DNA of 64,000 nucleotides from Blastomyces gilchristii SLH14081. Its lineage: Eukaryota; Ascomycota; Eurotiomycetes; Onygenales; Ajellomycetaceae. The stretch covers positions 1,377,720 through 1,441,719 of the forward strand of contig NW_003101668.1 in assembly GCF_000003855.2 (NCBI RefSeq). The letters run 5' to 3'. Shown here piece by piece: positions 48,180 to 57,949 of the stretch; positions within the stretch are counted from its first letter, which is position 1; every line of letters starts with the position of its first letter. The position numbers and the translations under genes were made by a program. The notes under the pieces were generated by a model. It saw only the letters and a program-made list of their open reading frames with translations, was not told the DNA's origin and did no database searches.

Positions 48180-48612
48180 AAATGAAAGCTGGCAGAAACA
48201 AAAGAAGAGTATACATTATTCAAGATTTGAAACAAAACCCAAGTGGAAATCTTGTTCAATTAAATGTAAAAAGAAAATATTCTCATCTATAATACAGCTG
48301 AAACTAGGACATGGCTATTTCAAATCTTATATACAAAGATTTGATGATAGATTTGACTCAATAGAATGCTCATTCTGCAATGCAAATGAGAATCCTGAGC
48401 ATATTGTAATGCACTGTGCATTATACAATAGTCTCAGAGTCAGATTGAAAGAGAAGTATGATCTAAATCAATTAAATATGAGATTCTTATTCTCAACTGA
48501 GACAGGAATTAAATATTTAATAGACTTTCTATCAGAAACTCAAGCAGCTACAAGAAAATGGCTAAATTCAGAATTATCTGAATATGAAGAGGAGGAAATC
48601 AATCAGATATAG
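48180..48612 (+). CDS. LINE ORF2 C-terminal fragment with CCHC zinc motif
   Basis: The frame is open from 48298 to the TAG at 48610-48612. It contains the motif C-S-F-C...H-I-V-M-H-C (48368-48417), a CX2C...HX4C arrangement (EHIVMHCALYN) typical of the C-terminus of fungal Tad-type and I-type LINE polyproteins. There it follows RNase H and probably binds nucleic acid. The acidic C-terminus ends EEEEINQI. Upstream, towards 48180, at least one stop occurs in frame. It is a fragment of a dead element but shows the intact reading frame of this domain. Confidence 0.75.
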
Positions 48613-48902
48613 TCTGTTAAAACAGCTATATACTATCTTTTAATAATTTGTTTTATTACAGTCTTTCTTTACTTTATCTTTTCCTTTCAATTTCTTTCTG
48701 TCTATCTATTTAATGTGTCTATCTTTAAGACTGTGTTCTCTTTTCCTTTGTCATGATATTGTCAAATGGTTTCAAAGTATCAGAAGATGTTAAAACACTG
48801 CAATTTGTAAACAGTTTTTGTATTCTGGGCTGCAATTTTCTGATTTTGCATATCTGAAATTGATGAATGTATAATAGTTAACTTTACAGATATAGGAAAA
48901 AC

Positions 48903-48925
48903 CCTGAGAACTAAAAGTTCTCAGG
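48903..48925 (+). other. Conserved hairpin in LINE 3' UTR, copy 3
   Basis: CCTGAGAACT / AGTTCTCAGG with loop AAA, about 42 bp before the AAT tail. The stem is identical in all three LINE copies of the window. Confidence 0.8.
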
Positions 48926-51619
48926 TAGATGTCATAGTCTCTGACTGCATACATCTATAATTGAAGAATAATAATAATAATAATAACATGAAGATTATTA
49001 TGATGAATTCTTAATAACTTCTGATGCATCACTCTACTATAAGAGATGAAGACTGAATTATTCAGCAGTAGAAGTTCACATTCTTCTAGTTATCAGTGAC
49101 TTGATTTCTTAGTGACACTGCTCTGCTCAGAGTCTGTCTCTTTCAAGTTCAAATCAGACTCTTTCTTCTTCAACTTCTGAATTTAAGTTGTAGTAGAGAT
49201 GTCTCTCTTCTATAACTTATCAATGAATTTCAAAAGTAGTCAGATTGAAAGATTATAGATCATTTCATTCTTTACTAATTCAATGATTGTAAGATATAAT
49301 ATAAGAAGCTCATAATCTTCAGTATCAGTTCTCTGTGAGAATCTGGGTTTTCTTTCATCTTCTATACTGAGTTACACAGCTGTTTTATCAGCACTGTTTC
49401 TGAGCTTCAGAGAATCTCAATCTTCTACAGCCAGCTTCTTCTGCAGTGATAACAGAGGTTCTTTTATAGAATTCTTCTCTATATTAATAATATTATAATC
49501 AGGCTGTCTAGACAGTGTGTCAGTAAGATTAAGCTGATCTGAACAGTATCAGATATAGAAATCATACTTTAAAAGCAGCTTCATTCATCCGACTTAACAT
49601 TTTATCAAGCTCTTTGTTATCAAGAAGTAACATAGATTTACATGATTAGTAAGAACTTGCACTGAGTACTTACTACTCTGAAGATAATGTTATCAAATCT
49701 TAAAGAATTTGACAATTACTAACATCTTCTGATTATGAATATCATATCTTCTCTGTGTGAGTAATAACTTCTTGAAGAAGAAGGTCACTGATCTTTATTC
49801 ACAGTGTCTTATAGACTCTATGAAAAAGTCTTCTCTTATAGATAATTCATTGTCTGTTTTCTCAGCAGTGATTATTCTCTGATTCTTTCAACATTGAAAG
49901 GTCTTCAGTATCAACTGTGAAAAGATTTTATAGATCTCATTCTCAGATGCATCAGTCTCACACTGACTGAATAAGTCAGAATTAAAGTGATTCAGCATTG
50001 TGACATCTGTAAAAGCTTATTTTAATTCTATAAACATCTGTATGATATCTTGAGTGAGGATAAATAGTCTTATTTTTCTATCTTTCACACTTTTCTTTAA
50101 CAGATCTGTAAGAGAGACAGTAATCTGTGAAGATGTATAGATGAATCATCTGTAGAAATTCATAAATTCTAGAAACATCTGCATCTCACAGTATATTCAC
50201 AGTACTGACCAGTTCTTAATAATAGAGACCTGGCTTCTATTCATTGAAATGCTGTTCATCTCAATAATATAATCTAAGAAATCAATCTCCTGCATGTAGA
50301 ATGAGCATTTTTCAGTGCTTGTATAGAGTTAATACTGTCTCAAGTGACTCAATACTTCTTGAACATGAGTATCATGTTCTTTCTCTGATTTTAAGAAGAT
50401 TAGAATGTTATTCAGGTATACTATACAGAAGATGTTGACAAGGCCCTGCAGCATCTCATTGATATAGGCCTGAAAGATGACTGAAGTATTACAAAGATCA
50501 AAAGATAAAACAAGATATTCAAAATTGCTGTACTTGATACAAAAAGCTGTTTTTTAAACATTATCTTTGTTAACTCTGATTCTATGATAGATATCTTATA
50601 TATCAATCTTTGAGAACATCTTTGCTTTAGATAATTGATTGATCATCTTATCAATCAATAGTAATGAATAGTAATTCTTAACTATCATCTTATTGAGATC
50701 TCTGTAGTCTACACATAGACATAGTCTATCATTCTTCTTGAGTACAAAGAGTATAGATACCTCTGTCAGACTCTTTAATAAGTGTATTCAGTTCTTTGAT
50801 TACACTTCTTCAAGATATTTACACAGAATATTCAATTTCTTTACAGACAAGTTATAAAGAGGCCTGTACAGTATTATTACATCATCTTTAAGATAAATCT
50901 TATATCATATCTTAATATCAGAAAACTTTACTGCTTCTCTTTCTAAAAAGACATTCTTATAATCTGTAAAGAGACATCATGTATATTCATCTTTAATAAC
51001 AGATACTGCTGCTAATCTTATAGTGAGAATGATAACTTCTCTATCTATTCTCAAGTCTCAATCACCTGCTATATAGTATATCAACTCTATCTTTTTCTCA
51101 AGATTCTTCTGATGAAACTCTTCAGATTTCTCTATCACTGTCTCTTTGTTAGTGAGACAGTATCATCACATCTGAGTAACTCAGTCAATGAGAGAATTGT
51201 TTTCTCTTAATCACAGAAGATCTAGAATGACATTCTCATCTATAATATTAACTGTATGAAGAAGCAGACTGCTCTTCTTAAAGATTTCTTCTGAGTCTGT
51301 AATTATACACTTCACTTAAATTATGCTAAAATAGTGATATTTTATTTCATCAGTAAATTTCATATGATCTGATAGATCTATCTTCTTTCAACTCTTCATC
51401 AAAGAAAAGAAATAGAATATGAAGTTGATATTCATCTCAGAGTTGAGTAGGCATCTCACTGATATCTTCTCATTCAGAGTATGTATTATGATTGTAACAT
51501 GAACTCAGAGATGTGAGAATTATCAATTCTTTATTTCTTTCTCTTCTTTATCTTCTATGAATATATTTGTCAGAAGAGAAGTTAACTTTGAGAAGATATC
51601 TTCTCAGTTTCTTCTCTTC

Positions 51620-52600
51620 TTCAGCTTCTTATAATCACTGATATAGTATTCATCAGCTTCACAGTTGAAATAGAGATCTTTATTAAATCTTTTTTCACAT
51701 TTCTTCACAGTGAGTGAAGAATCAGAATACTTGAAATTCTTCTTTACTTTCTCTACACTGAAGCTGTCACAGCATTATTTAAATTCTGTTATTAATTACT
51801 TAGAAGAGATCTTATTAATCTTTTTTTCAGAGAATTGATTATTCAAATAGATCTGAGAAGCCAGGTTGATAAGCTCAGTGTAATTGATTAATGAACTCTG
51901 ATATTGTAATATTATTATCTACACCTTGTAAGTCAGCTTTATAAGATAAAGCTGTATTTTTAATTGATTCAAATCATCAGTCAATTTCTCTCAATATTCT
52001 TCAAATCTTATATTGAAATTGAAAGAATTCTCATTATCTCATTAATATAATGAGTTAAACTACTATGCTGCTGTGAAGCCACAGTTACAGTAATCTTCAA
52101 TTTAATTCAGTAGAAAATTCTTGAATTCTTTCTAAGTTATGATAGTATTGATACACTTAAGCTTCCTCTTCTTGATAACTCAAGTAGTCACAGAGATGTC
52201 TTCAAGAAGATTGACAGTGTATATTACTTATATCTTATGAGTATTATACTGGCTCAGATTAAGATGGAATTTTCATTTAAGAGTACAGATAAAGCTGTGA
52301 AATTCAGATAAGATGTTTCTCTTATATCTTAGAGAATCTCTGATCTTAATCTCTCTATCTTCATAATAGATGTAGGTGTGTAGAGGCTGCAGCAGTGACA
52401 GAGTGATTAAAGAGCTTATATCAAAATATACAGCAGGTTCAGAAATCTCAGATTTCTGCTGAGATAGAGGTGTACACACTCTAGAAAATAATGTAGTGTT
52501 TTTCTCAGAGAATGAGGTTGAGTCAGTCTCAGTGTAGGTATGTGAGGTCATATCAGTCTTATTAGAGCTTGACTGATTCAAACTTATAATCAGATTAAGT
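51620..52600 (-). pseudogene. Gypsy D gag (decayed)
   Basis: Gag region of D, read right to left. It ends in a zinc knuckle near 51671-51632 in which the spacing is kept but the residues read Y..C....Y....Y: first Cys, His and last Cys have all become Tyr by single transitions. Gag frames elsewhere are broken. Position directly behind the 5' LTR and upstream of pol supports the call. Confidence 0.55.
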
Positions 52601-52609
52601 AATTTGAAT

Positions 52610-53143
52610 TGTAACATAATAGAACTGAAGTAGTGACTAGTTAGCAGTGTTATATAGAAGTAGTTGTTTAAGAAGCTGTATAAGTGAGCTTGACTATCTT
52701 GCTTAAATAGCAAGCTTGTAGACTACAGAGTTATTGTGAGAATATCACAGATATGATACTTAGTATACTAAGAAGATTGTATGAGGCATGCAGTAACTCT
52801 TATATATATTTTAGTAGAAGAAAAAATAAATCACTGATCTCTTTTATAAGAAGCCAGTATCTAGCTATTCTATATAGATAATGAGTGAATACCCTTCTCT
52901 CATTTCATGAGTGAGAATAGTCAAAGTGATACCTCAGCAGTGTCTCACTGCTAAGGAAAAGTAATCTGCTGACCTCATATAGAAGTGGGGTTCTCATATC
53001 CATCAATCGGATCTTTCTATGATATATCCGAATGATGTCATAGAGTGGTTGAAAACCAGTTCAGATGGGATGAAATCATCCGCATGAAAGTGATGGGCCG
53101 TGTGGAACCGCAACGGGGCCTTGGCACGGCCGGGAGCGTGACA
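52610..53143 (-). repeat. 5' LTR of Gypsy D
   Basis: 534 bp. On the - strand it starts TGTCACGCTCCCGGCC. Its first ~170 bp (52975-53143) are almost unmutated and CpG-rich, whereas the rest is strongly mutated. Confidence 0.9.
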
Positions 53144-53805
53144 TTTCATCTCAGTGATAAGTAGATTGATATGCTCAGAGAGTAGAGCTGTCTTCTTAAT
53201 ATTCTGAATTATGAAGTGTATTCAAGATCTGAATAAGATCTTAATTCTCTTCTTCTCTGTCAGCTTCTACTAATCAATTAGAGAACAGAAGTGTTATTAA
53301 AATTTATTATCTCTTAATAAAAGATTTATCAGTTTTGACTTCTTTGTCTCTTACTTCAATACTCTCTTAATTTTCTTCTGTTACTACTTATTTATAGTAA
53401 GACTCTTCTTCTCTCTTTCTCTCTTTATCTTAGTCTTAAATCATTCTCAGAACTTCTTCTAATTTCATCACTACTGTAAAAGACTCTTCACTGTCTTCTT
53501 TTTCAATCTCTTATATGTGATGTTATCTGTATTATTTCTATACTTAGTTCAGTCTAAATTTATCAGAAGTGTTACTTAAAAATGTTATCATTCTACTCTT
53601 TTACAGAGTCTCTTCAAGACATTATAATATGTCTTATAATCTGTCTTCTCTTACTTGAACACCTTCTTCTTCTCTCTCTTCAATCTGTGACAGTACTTAT
53701 ATATCTTGATGATTCACAGAACTGCAAAATATTTGAAGAGAAATAACATAATTAATTTTAATAAGTGTTGAAGAAGAATGAAGGCAGAGAAGATAATCAG
53801 CAATA

Positions 53806-53850
<45 letters not shown>

Positions 53851-53890
53851 TAATAATAGTAATGATGATGATAATAATGATAATAAAAGA
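53806..53890. repeat. AAT/GAT microsatellite in X2
   Basis: (AAT)n followed by mixed GAT/AAT units, the counterpart of 9316-9428 in X1. Confidence 0.9.
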
Positions 53891-54983
53891 GAGAGTGTAT
53901 TGAAATATATTATTAACTTATCAAATTTAAAGAGACTTAAAGAAAATATTAACAGCTTTCAGAGATAATCAGAAACAGCTACAGTGTTATATAGTAATAT
54001 TATCTTCATTCAATACATGTACTATTGATATTTTTTGTATACAGTTATTATATAATCTATATCAGAGATATATGCAGACAATAGATTTTTATTACTAAAG
54101 AGAATAATTACAGTAATTCTCTATTTTCATATTATAAAGATAAGTTGTTCTCATTTCTTTCTTCTCTCTTTTCTCTTCTTCAATTCATCACTAATTTCAA
54201 GCGGATATGAACACTATTAAAACACTGTCAGAAACTCTCAAATTGAAGAGTATAGACTAATCAAATTTTAAATGCAGAAGAAATTAAATTATCTTCTGTA
54301 ATATTCATTACTCATCTCTCTCTTAATAAAACAGCAGTCGCGTCTCTCATTCTCTCAAATGAAATATAACTTGTGAAAAGTGAGTACCACGCCAGGCTAT
54401 AATGATTAATATGGCCTTAGCACACAGAGCTGTATATGAATAGTATATACTGAACTGAGAGACTGTGTAAGTTACAAACTAATAACAGTATTTCAAGAAC
54501 AGCTGTACAGTGTGAAAAAGCTGTGACTCTCAGTTATATATGCAGAGAGTAAATCACTGCAGTAAGTGTATATATATTGTATAAAAGTAATACTTTTTAA
54601 TAATACTCAGTCTCTGATATTATTAAAATAGAGTCTCTCTGTGAGATCTGCTTTTATCAGAAGTCAGAGAATCTTATATTTTTTAAAATTATCTTCACAT
54701 ATCTTATCTGTGAAATTGATGAGAAGAATCATTGATTTCAGTATTCTATTCTTAATATTATTCAAGTGACAGCAGAGTTTACTCTGATCATACTTTTTAA
54801 GTGTATATTTTCTAATTATTCACATTTATACAGATATATACTGATTATTTATTAGATAATATTAAGATAATAACTTATTACAACTGTGTTACTCTTACTG
54901 TAAGAGATATATAATTAGTAATAAATATTGTAAAGACTCTAAGAAGTAAGTATTTTAAAACTACTATAGCTCTGTAATCTTGA

Positions 54984-55115
54984 TTTTTTTTATTTTTTTA
55001 TTTTTGTTTTATTTTTTTCTTTCTCTTTTTTTTTTCATTGTGATTTTTTCTTGTTTTTATTTTGATTTTGATTTTTTTATTTTTTTTGTATTTTATATTT
55101 TTTTTAAAATTAAAA
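54984..55115. repeat. T-rich tract in X2
   Basis: Long T runs, the counterpart of the A-rich tract 7560-7710 in X1. Confidence 0.85.
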
Positions 55116-55184
55116 TTATAGAAATTATAATCTATATTCAGAAAAGTAATGATATTTAATAATACTTTCTATTAAATTTTTAAC

Positions 55185-55359
55185 TGTGATTCAAAGGTTG
55201 CTTAAGCCAGTGTACAATTACAGATGTACGCCGGCTTCTTATATATTGTAATATCATACACTAAATTAATTAGTGGCTGCTATGGCCTCTTTACACTTGT
55301 AAGCAAGTTCAGAAGCAGCTGTGTTATTATCTGATAGTCATACATTCTTCTGAATCACA
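55185..55359 (-). repeat. 3' LTR of Gypsy B2
   Basis: 175 bp. On the + strand it runs TGTGATTCAAAGGTTGC to TCTGAATCACA and matches 63195-63369 closely. Confidence 0.9.
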
Positions 55360-55669
55360 TTCTCTCTCACCAGATTCAGTCATGCTCACATGACCATGTT
55401 GTACATTCTAGCTTTATGTGAATTAGCTCATCACTAGTATTTTATAATTGTGTGACCTATCTCTGATTCAGCTAGCATTCTGTGTACACTCTCACAAAGA
55501 AACTTTCACTATATTACATCATTCATTCACTAACTTTTCTCATTCTTCAATCATCATCTTCATCATCATCATCATTAAACATCATTATTATTTCATTCAA
55601 GATTACTGTCTCTTCTTCTGTTCAACACCTTCTATTCATTTATCTATCACATTATACACATTTCTGGCA

Positions 55670-57425
55670 ATGGCCTCTCATTCTCATAACAAGAGTTATC
55701 ATAGTGCTCATACCAGGCAGTTCATTAGCAGTAAGTATAATGTGTTGTGAAACATGACCAGGACTTGTTTATCTTCTAATGATTGCTAGAACATACTATT
55801 ATAAATGATACATCTTCTTCATCTTCTCATACACTCTTGACTGTTTTCTTCTCAGCAGTTTCTGATCATGTTTTCTGACACAATTTTATATGAATGCAGA
55901 TACTGATATGTTGTTTTTATTTATATAGAATCTTCACACATTGACAGATCTGCATTCATCAATGATAGTGAACTCAATGTTGAATCATTGATTGAGAACT
56001 TGAAGGACATGGTAATGAAGGAATTGTTCATGTCATGTGTGGCCAGGTCTCTCACATCTCTCTCTACTTCTTCTGCTGCTTCTTTCCCTGCTGCGTTCTC
56101 TCAATCTTCTACACTTGCCTCTGTGTCTGGTTCTCCTGCTCCTGCTACCCCTGTTCCTGTGACTCTCACTCCTGCTAGTCCTGCTTTCACTGCTGCCTTC
56201 ATTACTAGCTCTCCTCATTTCAAGAAGATGTTGCATAGGCTCAGTGAACCACATTTCTCAGCACATACACTCTCACTCTTCTTGCCAACCCCTAGAACAA
56301 TTTATTGTATAAAGACAGTATATAACACAACTATCTGAAGTTCAGTCACAGACACTGATTATTATATTCATTTTAAATATTCATGATGAGATAATCATTT
56401 ATTCATTTCAGAGAATCACCTCTCTCTTCAACAGTGTCAAAATTGTAAGTCTTTTTCTTTTTATCTTTTCTTTCTGACACTGATTTTCCTATTCTTAGAG
56501 AAAATCATTATGGGTTTTATTGTACATGAAGTCATGATGTTCACAGATACTAAGAAACTTTTCACAATCATTAAATTCAATATTACAGGTACATTCACTC
56601 TGATGAATATCTTCAGCATGATCAACCTGTATCATTCTATTCTCTAGCATTTATCATTCAACTTCATGATACAGATGAAGAATATTCATGTTTTCAGAAA
56701 TAAGAACACAGATATTATGCTCTTTTACACTTACAGATGTGAGACTTATACATCTTGTCTGAGATGTCATTGTGAAAATAAGCTGTTCACACACTGCATT
56801 CTGCTTCCTGCATTCTCTCATGTCCCTCTCTCTCTTTCTGAGAAGCCTTATGTGTGTTGTAATTGCATGTACAATTCTAAGGCCAGTGAGTGTTTATTCA
56901 GTAATTGTTACCCCTGCTTTTGCAGTTTTATACACTAATAATAGTTCTTAGTTGCTCCAGCACCAGAGGCTATTTTAATCAAAGATGATAACACTGCTGA
57001 GACTACTCTCTTCTGCTCTCAAGCTCCTCTTATCACTTTCTCTCCCTTCTCTGCAGAGAAGGTAGTATGCACACCAGATCATAAGCATTCAGCTCTGAAT
57101 AACTCTCATCATTATTTATCTAAGGGCTGCATCTTCTTCTTTGATTTCTTCTGTCTTCATCTTCTCTGTTCTGACTTCTGATTCTGTGAGTCTCATGCTC
57201 TTCTTCAATTTTTCTACATGTATGCATACACATTTCTATATTAACATTCCAGCCAATCTTGCAATAAATTACATTAATGTTGTACACAGAGCAGTAGAGG
57301 AATTGAAGACATGCACAGTGTTATTATAAGAGCAGCTTGCAGCCCTCAAATTCCTTGCAGATCTCAAGTTTTGAGATTTTCTTTTTTGATATTTTTCAGA
57401 TGGCATGGCATTGGAAATAGATTAA
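55670..57425 (+). pseudogene. Spliced antisense cargo gene in Gypsy B2, Ser/Ala/Pro-rich and cysteine-cluster protein
   Basis: Multi-exon gene on the strand opposite pol. ATG at 55670; exon 1 to 55730; intron 55731-55928 (GTAAGT...ATAG); exon 2 from 55929 in matching phase. Exon 2 encodes a helical segment (ESLIENLKDMVM) and a Ser/Ala/Pro/Thr-rich stretch. Middle introns use GTAAGT (56445) and GTACAT donors. A later exon (56666-56900) has a cysteine cluster, TSCLRCHCEN then CCNCMYNSKASEC, resembling C..C......C zinc-binding halves of fungal proteins. Intron 56901-56951 (branch CTAAT, acceptor TTAG) and intron 57186-57252 (GTGAGT...CCAG) both preserve the frame. The last exon ends at TAA 57423-57425 and holds three transition-type stops. 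No known function is recognised; nucleic-acid binding is a guess. Confidence 0.6.
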
Positions 57426-57949
57426 ATATGTGATGTATAAAAATGAATAAGATGTGTATAATAACATTTGTCTTTTACAGCTGATTCTTACAGTTGAGTC
57501 TGCTAGTCACTACTCTTACACAATCTCTATATAATACAGTGTTCAGTGACTAGATTCAGCAGCTTTCATCTTTTGTAATTCCGTCTCATACATTATACTA
57601 TCTCTCTTCACTCACTCAGATCACTACAGTGAACAGTCTATTGAAACTAATCTCACCTGATCTCTGAGCATTCTCAGGGGTTGAGATGACTTGATCTCAC
57701 ACATTCACAGATGTTTCAGATAGTTTGTCCTCTGTGATCTCTGTGATTAAACTGATGTAAACAGTCAAATTCAACTCTGAATTCCTTTTTCTTCTGTGAT
57801 CTGATTCATGTGTAAGTCTGTCACTTTGAGACTGCTCTTTGTCATGTTGCACTCACTGTCTGCAGTGTATTATTGTACAATCAGCTACAGTCTCATCACT
57901 TATTAAAGTGTGATATTCATCTGATTTCTTCATTGCTTCTCATTCTTTT

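Larger units (their letters stand above)
48122..48985 (+). mobile_element. 5'-truncated LINE in Gypsy D
   Basis: 864-bp LINE 3' end on the + strand, flanked by the 13-bp duplication ACATGAAGATTAT (48109-48121 and 48986-48998). It holds the last part of ORF2, about 350 bp of 3' UTR with the conserved hairpin and an (AAT)n tail. It carries no tRNA-headed body. It is less damaged than the other two LINE copies and opposes D in orientation. Confidence 0.92.
46780..51620 (-). pseudogene. Gypsy D pol: protease to chromodomain (decayed, split by LINE)
   Basis: RT is at about 50950-50380 and contains LCVDYRDLNKM (near 50725) and IVYLNNILIF (near 50410), where YLDD is expected. RNase H is at about 50000-49500 and ends with a SRQPDYN motif, typical of the RNase H-to-integrase junction. 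Integrase starts near 49050; the core lies at 47921-47720 (LIIVNCFIKMIRYISTYK) and continues with TDDQTEYQNQTLEQYL near 47640. The C-terminal module is at 47200-47050. The chromodomain is at about 46990-46850, with YLVKKIL, KLQYLVK.EDYS and ENS.E blocks. Stops are transition-type. Confidence 0.78.
44473..53143 (-). mobile_element. Gypsy chromovirus D, complete structure
   Basis: 8,671-bp LTR element on the - strand with 533/534-bp LTRs and the 5-bp duplication TTTCA (44468-44472 and 53144-53148). X1 has the empty site near 10085-10100. The order on the - strand is 5' LTR, gag with zinc knuckle, protease, RT, RNase H, integrase, chromodomain (ending near 46780), then about 1.8 kb before the 3' LTR. 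A 5'-truncated LINE (48122-48985) is inserted in integrase. Confidence 0.92.
53149..55180 (-). other. hAT X2 5' part: upstream ORF remnant and non-coding region
   Basis: Colinear with X1 (complement of about 7500-10085, without the MITE). 53800-53149 is the decayed upstream ORF. 53890-54890 matches the region between MITE and ORF in X1, where I see no gene. B2 is inserted at 55185. Confidence 0.7.

Noticed and set aside
56033..56254. Arg/Ser-rich ORFs here on the - strand and at 15519-15731 on the + strand
   Set aside because: These are the reverse reading of the Ser/Ala/Pro-rich exon of the antisense gene; the spliced strand has consistent exon phases, this one does not.
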